Positions 40,906-51,779 of a DNA stretch of 64,000 bases are shown here, piece by piece (within the stretch, counting starts at the first letter, position 1; each line of letters opens with the position of its first letter). The notes under the pieces were generated by a model. The model was not told the origin of the DNA and ran no database searches. It was given only the letters and a program-made list of their open reading frames with translations. The DNA lies in the NCBI RefSeq assembly GCF_028389875.1, contig NC_084669.1, positions 7,525,501 to 7,589,500 of the forward strand, given 5' to 3'. The DNA comes from Rhea pennata. Taxonomy: Eukaryota > Chordata > Aves > Rheiformes > Rheidae. A program made the position numbers and the translations under genes.

Positions 40906-41804
40906 GAAATCTAGCATGCTTGAAAGACAACTAGAGTGCCTGGAAGATGGAGACATTACAAGCAGTAGGTCAGGCACAGAACTGACATGAAAGGCAATAT
41001 AATTTACATGGCCGTATGAACAGAGGATAACGAAGTCTGAGTGCCCAAGACCTGCTTTACTGCAACTTGCCCTTCTAAAAACCAAGAGAACAAAACCGTG
41101 GAGCAGTTCTGAGTGAAAGCAGGCAGCAGGATTTGGCCTCCAGTGGGCCAAACAAATATACTGTCCCTCACTGTCTTGCTTTTTGCACTGCAATATTATC
41201 CAAGCATAGTCCTTCACAGTAACATTGTTCCCAGACATCTGTAAATGTCTAACAGTGGCTGGAATTAGGATTTACAGGTATTGTTGTAATTCACGTGGTT
41301 TTATATATTCTCCTTGAAGCCTTATTCACACATTCCACTTGGGAATACTGCATGCAGCAGGTTGTGTGCTTGTTTTAGCAGTGTTAAAATTCATGTGGTA
41401 TCTCTTTCTTGATGAGTGCAGGTAGATACACACTCTTGAGTGAATAGGATATGCTCCACTTGTGAAGTGTAGAAGCAGGTCAATAGACAACTTTCAAAAG
41501 GAACCATTTAGGATAATTAAGCAGCACATACAAGCCAGCAAGAGTTTATTTTGTATTGGAAGGCATGTGGCTAGGGAAACAATAGCAGTTTTTTCCCTGG
41601 AGAATGTTAATTAAATTGAACACCCTAGAAAACTGAACTATTCTTACCACAAATCTATAAATCAAACTGTTCTGTTTGCTTAATATAATGCTTTGCTATT
41701 CTAGTCACACTGAAGTGGGCCAGCCACACAATGCCAAGATATTTCCATGATGAGCACATTAGAAACACTGATTGACTATCGATCTTACAGATGTAATGCC
41801 AAAC

Positions 41805-41870
41805 TCGTATCTCATTTACACCAGAATAACGAAGATCAAAATCTAGCCCATGCTGTTCAGATTAGCACAT
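41805..41870. repeat. Decayed palindromic amniote repeat fragment
   Basis: TCATTTACACCAGAATAACG followed by AAGATCAAAATCTAGCCC resembles the arm of the palindromic repeat whose consensus contains TTTACACCAGTGTAA and ATCTGGCCC. A related fragment lies near 40820-40905. Assignment is by memory of the consensus. Confidence 0.4.
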
Positions 41871-41957
41871 AAATAACATGAAAGGTTTGTGAGCACTCCA
41901 ACAGATGCATTTTGTACTGGTTATATGTACTGCAAAAGTCCCTGACAGTTTCAGTAA

Positions 41958-42035
41958 CGGACCAGGACATTGCTGTGCTAGGTGCTGTACAAAAACAGAG
42001 CAAAAAGATGTGTCTTTCTGTTATGCCAAACTAGC
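41958..42035. repeat. Remnant of an ancient amniote interspersed repeat
   Basis: The text ACCAGGACATTGCTGTGCT, AGGTGCTGTACAAAAACAG and AAAAAGATGTGTCTTTCTG resembles a widely dispersed amniote repeat that reads 'GTGCTGTACAAACA...AAAGACAGTCCCTGCC'. I cannot name the family with certainty. A second trace lies at about 44905-44955. Confidence 0.45.
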
Positions 42036-42646
42036 TTGAAAATACCTGTGAGAAGTCAGTTACCTGTCTACTTGCCCTGTTTGAATAAGGGAGCTACACA
42101 TTCTTCCCAGGATTACCAGAAGGCATGGTTAAGCAGAGTGGTCTGCTTGGTCCCCTCTTCTTAGAGGTTAAAGGGGGTTGTGGATCTTCTCAGTATGAGG
42201 TACTCTAACTTAGAAGCTCATATTCCCACCTTTTATGACTGGGGGCCAAATTTTCAGCTGTCATAAGCCAAATTTCTCAGATAGTTTAAGGCTGGCAACT
42301 AGGGATTTGGCCAACTCAGTAGCAATCCTTGGGGGCACCATTCCCAGCAAAGTTCTGCACTATGGTGGGACTTCAGCTGTCACTCAAATCTGTATCACAC
42401 TCAGGGTCAGATTACTATACCGTACCCAGTGGGGCTAGTATTCAAATTTTCCTGTTTGCAGTGTTCTAGATCTGATCCGGAACCTGGTAAAGTATTTTCC
42501 TGTTTGCTCATGGGGGCTTTGACTCAGGTTCCCATAGAAGAGCCTTGCCATTCTTTTTACACAGTTGTCTTTCTTTGGACATTCTAGCTCCAAATCTGAT
42601 CGCTTTCTTTCTACATCTCACCCAAGTGCTAAATAGAGGGTTTTTT

Positions 42647-42938
42647 AAAAAGGGGGGAAGGGAAGGGAAGGGAAGGGAAGGGAAGGGAAGGGAAGGGAAG
42701 GGAAGGGAAGGGAAGGGAAGGGAAGGGAAGGGAAGGGAAGGGAAGGGAAGGGAAGGGAAGGGAAGGGAAGGGAAGGGAAGGGAAGGGAAGGGAAGGGAAG
42801 GGAAGGGAAGGGAAGGGAAGGGAAGGGAAGGGAAGGGAAGGGAAGGGAAGGGAAGGGAAGGGAGGAGAAAGGGGAGGAGAGGGGAAGAGAAAGGGGAGGG
42901 GAGGGGAGGGGAGGGGAAAGGGAAAGGGAAAGGGAGAA
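42647..42938 (+). repeat. (GGGAA)41 microsatellite within a 292-base homopurine tract
   Basis: Perfect GGGAA units run from 42655 to 42859 (41 copies, 205 bases), followed by degenerate GGGGA/GGGAAA units. The whole span 42647-42938 is pure purine on the plus strand. The 138-codon frame through it encodes an Arg-Glu-Gly-Lys-Gly repeat and is an artefact. Confidence 0.98.
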
Positions 42939-45900
42939 TAAGGAAAAGGTCAGAAAGCTAAGGTTCTGAAAGGAGTTTTATACATGTTGAAGCAACGAAT
43001 CTAATACCAGGTTGTGTGTTCTGCAAAAGCAATACCCCTCCCACTGTGACAAGCTCTAAGAATGGTCACATACAGAAAAACAAAGGAGCCACATCAATCT
43101 TTACATGGATAAATCACTGTCTGTACAAGTCAGCAGTGGATCAGTATCTCTGGAGAAGTTCTCCTTAAATGGAAATGGTCCAAGAGATGCATAATCGTTA
43201 ACGGTCTTTGCAGTATTCAGAAGACTTCTGGGCCATGTATGGATCATAGAGTCTGTATCAGTCAGCAACACAAAAATAAAGTGATCTAAAGTCAAATAGC
43301 AATAGGAATATAGAATCAGGAGGGAATACTTGTGTCCTAGTGCTGTCCAAGCAGCTTAACGCAGCAACAGTGTGTCTGCTGTGCTGTTAGCTGAAAGGGT
43401 TCTCACTGCAAGACCAGCTGCATGGCATCCTGGCAGTGAATGTAAAGGCTTCTGACACCAGTCGGGTCACAAGGCAACCTTTTATCACAATGTGTAAGTC
43501 CTGTTTACTGAAAAATAAAAAGGCAACTTCTTCCAGTAGTCTCAACATGACAAGTAAAAGCTTTGCCCCAATTTCTTCATCCATTTCCAGACAAAGATTA
43601 CTCACTGTCTTTCAATCATTCCTCATCCCTGGGATAGAAGTGAAAATGTTTCTGAAGTTTGACCTGATGGCTCCATTCAGAAGAGCAATTTTTTCTTGGC
43701 TTAATAGTTTTGTGGTGGCAGTGGATAAGTAGGAGAAGATAGGGTAGCATTTTTGTCACCCTAAAGAGCAAAAATGAGCCAGTGCAGAACAAGGTCTGTA
43801 GATCTGTGCACAGCTCTTTCCCATTCTGCTGATCAGCATTGAGCATGTAGATTTATCAGTCCTTAATATATATCCTAAATATGCTACATACACCTGTTGG
43901 AATGGTTTAGCTGCTACTAGATTGCAGTTATTTTTTGTTTAGAAAAGCAATTCTTCACCATTAGTGACTTAAAATAGTGTTATTAGACAAACATAACTGG
44001 AACTTTCCAAACACATAATTTAGCCCTTTTTAGAGAGTTCTTTTTAATTCTTTCATGTATTACTGTTTTGGGTTTTCTCAAAAGATTCTCAGAATTACAT
44101 CAGATTAAGGGAAAGTTGTTCACCTGGTCATCAGTTACATTATGGGGAAAAATGAGCAGTTCTTTCATAATTATGCTTGACCCTTCAACATCCCTACTAA
44201 TAAGCCGGACATTTTTGCTGTTCAGTTACATGTGGCAAATACAGAAGCAATGAAATCCATCTATGTAGTTTATTCATTGACTGGACTGGAATCCAAGTGT
44301 GTTCTAAGTAGCTCTTGTCTGCATGCATGTGCAAGAGAGAGTAAATAGCTCATCAGCAAGGAAACAGTCATATACTTACCTGTTTGGAAATATTTATAAA
44401 TAGTAGAATATATCCTGAATCTCCAAGGGTGTCTCAGCAATTATTTTCAAAGTGATGACTGTTTCTGCTGAGTAAGGGCCACTGCTCTGAGCCTTAAATC
44501 TATGGCAAGGTCATCTTCAGTGAAGTGTCCTGATTTGCTTAAAAAGGGAAAGAAGGCTGAGAAGTTACAATAAGTAAGTTAAGCAAACTTAAACACGCTT
44601 ATCCTCGTCTCAGTGCTGAAAAATATGTCATGGTGGGTGTAGTTCTGTGAACTTCATCTGATTTCCACTTCCTCCAAAATGATTTTAATTTGAGGGCAGT
44701 CATGATTTCTGCTCTGCACTCTTCAGAACACTGCTGATTCCAAGTAAAAAAAAATAGCTTTGGTTTCCTTTTAAACTGTCCAAGGGCCTATCTCTTCTTT
44801 CAGACACAAAGTAACCTTGTGAAGGAATTGTTTTTCAACAGTCAGTTGCAGCCTCTTGAAGTTTCCTTTTCACACCTCCAGCCTCTGTGAATGTTTGGTA
44901 AAGGATCCAAGCATTGTACAAAGCTCTACCCAAACAGTCCCTGCCTGTGTAAGCTGGGCAGGAACTCCTTCGACGTTTTATTATGAATGAAGGGAAGAAG
45001 TTTATGTTAGCCAAGTATCTGGAGGGGTGAAAGCCTACATGCACCTCTGAAACTTTCCAATCATACAGCATTTTCTAATACTCCCTAACTGGGGAGTGCA
45101 AAGGTGGGTGCTGAACACTGTTCCCTGCTCGACAGAGACCCACTGGTCCTTCTTTCCAACACTCTGGTGCCAAACCTTACATGATCCAAATGAAGAAGGG
45201 AGAAAAGGATGGGGAAAAAATAGCTATGAGAACAAATGAAACCATGGATGATAAATTACACTGAGCAAATGGAGTAATAGTCTGATTGAATGGAGACAGA
45301 GTTCCCTTCCAGAAGCCTTTCTCTCCTGTCAAGCTGAACATTAACAAGCTGACCAGGTCTGAGATAAGTCAAAAGACTTTTTCTCCACTCTGCAGCCATC
45401 CCCACTGATCCCCCCCACCCCCCGATGGAGTGCTGGTGGCAACAGATTAACAGGTCACCGGACTGGGTCTGAGAATTGCTGCCAATTACCTCGTCTCTGC
45501 TTGTTGCACTGCAGTCTAATGGCATCATTTAACTTGCACTTCTCTCCCAACACCCCAGCTGGTGACATCCAATAAAAAGCGTGATTTATAGAAAAGTCTA
45601 CATGTGTACGTTGAGGGGAGAAGAATTCATCATTTTGGAGGCCTTTCTCACCCCTTTCCCCTTTCCTTTAGCTTCTTCCCCTCCCGGATAGTGTGATCAG
45701 GAATCTCCTCAGATAGCTTGCTGGAGGGGGTTAAGCTCTCCTGACATCCAGCCAGCTCGTCTGGGAAGAGGCGAGAGGCAGGGTCGATCCCGCCCCGGGA
45801 AAGTGGCATCGACCCAGCACTTCTCTCCCGCACCGGCTGCAAGTCGCTGAGTTTAGCCTCTGCCTGTCCCCCTCAGACAGCAATTATGGTGAGAAACATC

Positions 45901-46129
45901 TGAATCAACACAGCATCATTTACTTGAAGAACTGACAGCCCTTCCACTTGAACTGGTTTAAATTAGTCGACGGCACATTCTTTTCCTCCTGTGTGTTTCG
46001 TTTTGTGCTTTTTTCTTCCTCTTAAATAGGAATATATAATTGCAGTAATTCACCCAGCTGAAAGTGAATAGCTCGGGGAGGGGGGAGGAAGAAGAAGAAG
46101 AAGACAAGGCTGGGAGGTCCGACCGAGGC
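42939..46129. other. Intergenic, AT-rich, no gene seen
   Basis: Only short frames without recognisable domains. At about 44905-44955 the words AAGCATTGTACAAAGCTC and CAAACAGTCCCTGCCT match the style of an ancient amniote interspersed repeat also present near 41,960. A C run with one A sits at about 45409-45422. CCAATAAAAAGCG at about 45570 is a possible HOX-like site. Confidence 0.4.
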
Positions 46130-47450
46130 AGGAACGGTGTGCTCCCTACTGCCTCTCCCCCCAGCTTCCGCGGGAGGACGCGGGGGGCTGCGCCGCCCCA
46201 CCTGGGGCCGGGGGCGGCCGCGTGGATGCCCTGCCGCCTCCGGCCCGGCCCGGCCGGCCTCTGCACTGACGGCTGGCCGTGGCAGGGGCCCCCGCGGCCG
46301 CCCGCGGCCCGGCTCCCTGCTGGCACTGGCCCGGCTGAGGCAGGAGCCGGGAGGCAGCGACGGCTCCGGCCCTGCTGGGGACGAGATCTGCAGTATTTCC
46401 AAATCCTGGCTTCCTCGCTGGGACTTCCCTTCCAGACATGTGCGTGTGGAAAAGCAGGGACATTAAGATCAAATTTCATACATGTATAGAGACAGAGACC
46501 TTCGTTAGCATCAGGAATGATTAAAAGAAGCGGCTGGGGAAACCTCCTGTGTGAATATTTCATGTTAAATGCTGCAGTCCACCTGAAGGTACAAGAGCCC
46601 TTCTTAAACTGGTGTAAACATTGCTTTTTTGCTCTTTTTTCATTTAAGTCATGGGAAGGGCAGGGGAGGCAGCTCGTGTTCCCCCCCCCCCAACTGAAAA
46701 CGGACCCCTGCCGCGGGGTGGGGGCGACGAGGAAGGGGAACCGGACCCGAGCTGCAGGTGCGTTCGCTGGGCTGGGCGCAGCGGCTGGCTGAGGGCAGGT
46801 AGCCCAGGCAGGGACGACGGCTGCGACTGGCCCTTGCCGTAGGGGGCAAAGCTTCCAGGAGAGGCAGAGGCAAAGGCCGGCAACAGCTGAGGCGAGCGCA
46901 GGGCATTGCTGGCCCCCCATTTCCTACCGCCCAGCTCAAGGGCCCTTCCCCTGCCCCCGTTTCCAGCGAAGTTGTCCCCGAGCAAGCGCTCCTGCCCGCC
47001 GCCGGCCGGGGCCGGGAAAGGCCGCTCCGCGGCCGGGCTAGCTGAGCCCCTCTCCCGGCAGCTGCGGGCGACGGCCCTTGCGGGACACCCGCGGCTGAGC
47101 CGCCGGGAAACTTTGATCCGCAGCTGCAGCAGTTTCCATGGCAATGCGCGGGTGGCAGCGGGAGGGAGGTCCCCGGCGCGGAAGGCGGCGGGGCAGCCCC
47201 CGTGCCGCGCTCCCGCACCTGCGTCCGCACCCGACGGCAAGGCAGGGGTTACTCCGGGCAACCCCCACTTTCCTTCCTTCCTTCCTTCCTTCGCCCAGTT
47301 TGCAGCAGGATCAGGCCCCTGGGCTGCGAAGCAAGGGAAATGTTCTCCGGAGAAAGCAAAGACCCCGTGCCCTTCAGGCCACTGGCGAAGGCTCCGATGC
47401 GGCTTCCCTAGGAAAGGGGCTATCTCCAGACTGGCCCGTCCGTGGTGCTA
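46130..47450. promoter_or_regulatory. Large CpG island with RFX X-box and TCF/LEF site
   Basis: Dense CpG over about 1.3 kb, interrupted by an AT-rich stretch (46420-46640). A near-perfect RFX X-box GTTTCCATGGCAAT lies at 47132-47145, with a TCF/LEF-type CTTTGATC at 47111-47118. Long overlapping frames on both strands (up to 320 codons) show no recognisable domain and are best explained by GC content. It could be a distal promoter or an enhancer island of EMX2. Confidence 0.5.
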
Positions 47451-47787
47451 GCCGGTGCTCGGCGCTGTACAGGCCAGACCACTCCAGCCGCCTGCCCCAA
47501 GAGCTCCGAGGTCTGTGGAGCCGGGGTCGTTTGGTTGGGATTTGCTCTCAGAAAAAAACTGACAAAAAAAAAAAAAAAATCCCCAGCCAGGACTTCGTCA
47601 CAACGGTGGAAAGAAAGCAGATTTCCAAAAGCTTTCGACTCTCCCAAAGGCAAAGTGGCCTAAATTTCACAGCCCGTCAAATGCTGAACTCAGGACCCTT
47701 CCGCATACTCCCTATGACAGTGTCCCTGTGACATTTTCATTAATTGCCACACAATAACCTTGAGTTGTCCTTCCACACATCCTATTG

Positions 47788-47976
47788 CTCTCCTTCTTTC
47801 TTCCTTTCTTTTTTCTTTCCTTTCTTTCTCTCCCTTCTTCCCTTCAATTCTTTCTTTTTTCTTTCTTTTGTTCTCTCTTTCCTCTCCTCACTTCGTCTTT
47901 TTCCTTCTTTCTTTCTTTAGTTCTTTCTTTCTTTTTCTCTCCTTCCATTTCTTTCCTTTTCTCTCTCTTTCTCTTT
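47788..47976. repeat. Pyrimidine-rich (TTTC/TTCC)n low-complexity tract
   Basis: Nearly pure C/T on the plus strand, with an uninterrupted first section 47788-47845, then only occasional purines. The long Ser/Phe/Leu open frames across it are artefacts of the repeat. A short (CCTT)n lies nearby at about 47268-47291. Confidence 0.9.
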
Positions 47977-48149
47977 GAGATTTTAGTAACAGTTCTAGCA
48001 TAGATCTGGCTTCCTATTATTTTACATTCGTGGTGAATTAAAATAAAACAACCTAACTCTTATGAAAAGACCTTTTCATGTTTTACTTGAATTACCCTTC
48101 CAAATCCAGTCTTCCCTTTTTTGTTTTTCCTTCATAACTCTGAAGAGCG

Positions 48150-48570
48150 AATTTGACAGCCCACGGCAAAGTATGCACAGTTCGGACTTACAGATCGTTT
48201 CAAAAAGGCAGCCAAAGTGTTTGCTGGGACAAGGAGGGTGACACTTGAGATAGCTCGCTGAAATAGGCTTCATAATCAAATCTGGATCCTAAACACCCCA
48301 TCATCGCAAACGTCTCATATCGACCACTCATAAGCCAAATAAAATAGCTGTGATTGTGTGGGTTATAAACGAGATCACAGAAGAGTTTATCTGGGAATAT
48401 CTCACTCTTGCAGCCCACAAGCATGCACTTTCTACCCTGCCTCTGATACCAACTCGCTGATCTAAAGATAAAATAACAATCGTGCCTGTATTCTCCCTGT
48501 CTGGCCTTATGTAGAAAGTCAGGACTTCACACATTCTGTGAACATAACAAAACCACAAAAAGGGTGTTTA
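48150..48570. promoter_or_regulatory. Candidate conserved enhancer block
   Basis: A stretch of high complexity after a long pyrimidine repeat, with CATAAGCCAAATAAAATAGC, GGGTTATAAACGAGATC and AAAGATAAAATAACAATCG. These contain HOX/CDX-like TTATAAAC, GATA-like and SOX-like words. The base composition and lack of repeats resemble conserved non-coding elements. Conservation was not tested. Confidence 0.35.
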
Positions 48571-50279
48571 AATACTGATAAAGCTATGAATGAAACCCAC
48601 AAAAGCAAGGGAATTCAGCAACTTCTTACTACTTTGAGGGCTGGATCAGCTGCTGTTTCCAGACGTTCAGGGTTTGACAGCTGAGTCTCTTATATCTTAT
48701 CTAAATAGTTTGTTTGGGGCCAGGTCACTAGCATTGATTCAGTCAACACTTTCGCTCAGGGACAGAAATTGTTTTGAATTCCTCCGGCTTCTTCTTCTGC
48801 TTCTTCTTCCCAGCATAATTATATAGACCACCCCTTCCCCGAAAAAAAAGGGGGGGGAGAAAGAAAGAAAAAGCTGTTAAAACTAAGAATTGCTGTTCTC
48901 TTGGATTGCTCCTTTCCTGCCTGAGATTCGCTGAGACTTTCCAGAGGTTCTTGTGTCAGACGGGAGAAGATGCTTTCCAGAGGGAAAGCGGAGCGGGGAA
49001 AGAGGAGGCGACCAGTTACCAGTTCGTCCTCTCCTTTTTCAGACTCCTAGTTTTAAACAGGTAGTCCCAAGAAGAGGTTAGAAACGACCCGTGATTTCCT
49101 CCAGCGGCCGTGGGGGGATTTCTGCCAGCCTTCAAATCCCAAACGAATGTTTTCAGGCAGTGCAGAAGGCAGGGAGATTCTCTCCAAAATATGTGCCCTT
49201 CTCCGCTCCTAGTTTATGGCCAGGTCGTAAACGCCTCATGGAGATTTACTGACACACAAACGGCTAATTAAGAAAACATTAAGGGCCCAGCTTAACCAAG
49301 GAAAAGCCAGGAAGTGCCGAGTGAGGTCTCGGGCTCGGTTCCCGCTTGCCACACAGACCACCGAGACCCTCTGCTCCTCAGCCTGGAGCCACGACTCCCT
49401 CCATCCCCTCCCCAAGTAGGGACCGCCGGAGTTTCTGACCTCCGCCTTCAAGTCCTTCATCCTTCTCTCCTCTTTCTGGGCTGCTTTTTTTCTTCTCTTT
49501 CCCTTGCAAGGTGAATTGGCATCAAATGACCAAACGGGGTCCCCGAGGGAAGAAAGCCTTCCCCGCTCCCCTCCTCGCCCCCCAGCCAGCGCTAGCCGCC
49601 CACCCGTGCTCCCGGGACGAAATCCAGCGAGGATGCAGTGGTTTTGGAGCACCCGCCCCGCGATCAAAAAGAAACAGTCACCTAGGGAGAATGTCATCGG
49701 ATTTACGCCTGGAGTGGGGCCGGGGAAGGGGTTGGGGAGAGGAGGAGGGTGTCTCTGGTGCCCAATTTCGGCCTTTGGAAAGTTTAATTTGACCAGAGAG
49801 GCTGAGAGCACCCGCAGACCCGGCGCTGAGGCTCCCTGCCCTTGCCTGGCTGATCCCCGCAGAGCAGAGGGCGACGGCATTTCTACCTGGTCGGGAAAGC
49901 CAGCTAGTTTTTCTCCCATCTCCCAGGGATGGTGGCAACCACGAGGCGAGAGGATTGCGCGCCTGAGAGCCGGGTTGCTTTCCCCAGCTACTTATTACCT
50001 TTTCCTAGGAGCCGGGCTGCTTCTCATTATTTAATTGTCCCAGGAAAAATGTCCGGTCGGTTTTGCTGTCGGTCTAGCCTTAGGGAAGGGAGAAGGATTA
50101 ATACGAGGGACCATGTGCAGAGTATTGGTGGAAAAGCGTGGACTTTGTTTTAAGACATCAAAAAGGAAAGGCATAAAAGGATGGATACTACCTTCCAATA
50201 CACGTTGCTTAGCTGGTGACAAAAACTCCGGGCATGCACTGAATGCATAAATACCCCCAACTGAAAATTCCCTATCTAA
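48571..50279. other. Intergenic, mixed GC; weak CpG-rich segment
   Basis: AT-balanced sequence becomes GC-rich from about 49310 to 49950 without reaching the CpG density of the neighbouring islands. A G run lies near 48849-48858, and AGACGGGAGAAG-type purine-rich stretches are present. Overlapping frames of 176-227 codons on both strands have no recognisable domain. Nothing further is supported. Confidence 0.4.
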
Positions 50280-50510
50280 TTTGATATTTGGTGCTCAGCA
50301 GAAGCTAGCCTTCGTAAATAATATACAAAGTAAGAAACTTAATCCAGCAGGCTAGAATGTTTAATTCATCATTATGTGAGCTAATTGGAAGGTGATTATA
50401 TGGTAATTGCTCATTAGTGGTGTATATTTATCGCTGTACCTTATGTCAAGGCCATGGGAATTGTGTAGAGTCTGTTCTCTCATTTCAAGGATCAGTTTCA
50501 GAAGCAGGAG
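50280..50510. promoter_or_regulatory. Homeodomain-site-rich candidate enhancer
   Basis: TTTAATTCATCATTATG, GAGCTAATTGGAAGG and GGTAATTGCTCATTAG occur within about 80 bases, followed by TTATCGCTGTACC. There are no repeats or coding pattern. It adjoins the putative CRE/TATA promoter. EMX2 itself binds such TAAT-type sites, so autoregulation is possible but is inference. Confidence 0.4.
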
Positions 50511-50534
50511 CAAAGCGGGCTAGATCAAGTTCTT

Positions 50535-50580
50535 CCTGACGTCAGGTCCAGCCGTGTGCAATGGAGAGCTGGTCTATAAA
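50535..50580 (+). promoter_or_regulatory. Putative promoter: palindromic CRE plus TATA box
   Basis: A full CRE palindrome (CCTGACGTCAGG, 50535-50546) is followed 30 bases later by TATAAA (50575-50580) and then by a CpG island. This order and spacing is that of classic CREB/ATF-responsive promoters and predicts plus-strand initiation near 50,605-50,612. No gene is known to me here. The transcript would run toward EMX2, convergent with it. Confidence 0.4.
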
Positions 50581-51060
50581 TGCTCGCCGGGCGGCCCTGG
50601 CCCAGCTCCCCGGCTGGAGCGTGCGGGGAGAGCAGGGCCGGCCGGGCAGCGGGGCCGAGCAAGCCGGTGCCAGGCACGCACGGCGGGGGCTGGGGGAGCC
50701 CGGCTCCCACCTGCAAGGGCCGGGCAGCGCGGGGGGTTGAAAGGTATTCTGCTCCCTCCCTCCCTCACCCACCCACCCGCCCTCCCACGCAAACGGCGGC
50801 ATGGGCTTGATCTCGAGGTGCGGGGGAGAGGAGGGAGGAGAGCCAGCTTTGCATCCTGCCGGGCCGCGGACGCCGCCTCTGAGCGGGGCTGAGGCCCGGC
50901 CGGAGGAGCGGGACCGGGTCGCGGCGGTGCCGGCCGCCCCGCGGGCCGCGGCGGGGGCAGCTCGGCCTGGGCTCCGGCTGTGCCCGGGGCTAGGCAGGCG
51001 AGGGGCTGCCCGCGGCCGGGCTCGCTCACAGCTGACAGGTCGCCTTCCCCGAGACTCCTG
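50560..51060 (+). promoter_or_regulatory. CpG island downstream of a CRE/TATA element
   Basis: Dense CpG begins directly after the TATA-like element at 50575. The first ATG on the plus strand after the expected start is at 50801 in a strong context (GGCGGC-ATG-G) and opens a 90-codon frame ending at 51073. This frame is rich in Gly, Ala, Pro and Arg and is not recognisable, so it may be chance. Confidence 0.5.
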
Positions 51061-51470
51061 CAACGGGCGCTAATTGCAAAAGGCCAATTAAAAACGATCG
51101 AGGGAAGATGATTAATGGCCCTTTCGCTTTCAAGTGTGGACTTCCACGGACTGGGCTTCCCCGGCTGAGACTGTCTCATCAGGGGAAGGGATGGCAAGGA
51201 GCGAGGTTACGACTCGGGGTCAGTAGGTTCTCTAAACTCCCACTTCCACCTCACAGCGGGACCCTTTGGAGAAGTAAATCAATTGCTATATTAGCTGCAA
51301 GCAGTTATGAACCTCTGATGGATAAGGGAGCAAGGGTTAGGAAGATCCTGTTTATCAGAGCATCAGGTCTGGACGGAGCTGCCCTGGCTTTGCCTATTTC
51401 CTACCAGCCAGGCAGATAGGCTGTTTGCTAATTAGGGGGAACTGCTAATTTCCGTCAAGCCCTCCAAAGT
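51060..51470. promoter_or_regulatory. AT-rich candidate regulatory block between CpG islands
   Basis: It contains GCTAATTGC, GGCCAATTAAAAACG, GATGATTAATGGCC, TCAATTGCTATATTAGC and TTTGCTAATTAGGGGG, a run of TAAT-core homeodomain sites. The block sits between two CpG islands. Function is inferred. Confidence 0.35.
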
Positions 51471-51779
51471 AACACCGCGATCCATCAAAGGCGGGGGAGG
51501 TAAATAAACAACGTTTCGAAACAAAGCAAAGCGAGGACTCCAAAGCCGCCTTCTGCCTTCGCTCTGGTAGCGGGTCGAGCGGCAAAGACAGGGGTGCGTG
51601 GGTGTCTGTTTGACTGGGGAGGAGGGCGCAGATCACCAGCGTTCACGACCGCTAGGAAGCGGACACGGAAAGGCTGGCAGTCGCCGGCGTTGTTCGGAGG
51701 GAAAGAGTTAAAAATGCAGGGCGGGAGGCGACAGATCTCGGAGTCGGAGCAGAGCTGGGAGTGAGCTCCACGGAGCTAG

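Noticed and set aside
42545..42961. 138-codon frame with a repeated REGKG motif
   Set aside because: Simple translation of the (GGGAA)n microsatellite.
46830..46850. CTCF-like site TTGCCGTAGGGGGCAAAG
   Set aside because: Matches only about 12 of 15 consensus positions by eye; too weak without a matrix score.
45958..46920. 320-codon minus-strand open frame, longer than EMX2 itself
   Set aside because: It runs through a CpG island where stops are rare, has no recognisable domain, mixes Arg/Pro/Gly-rich and unrelated segments, and overlaps equally long frames in other phases on both strands.
46644..47261. Overlapping frames of about 190-205 codons on the minus strand
   Set aside because: GC-driven; Pro/Ser/Arg-rich without domains; mutually overlapping in different frames.
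47760..48003. Ser/Phe/Leu-rich frames resembling a membrane protein
   Set aside because: Translation of a pyrimidine-rich simple repeat.
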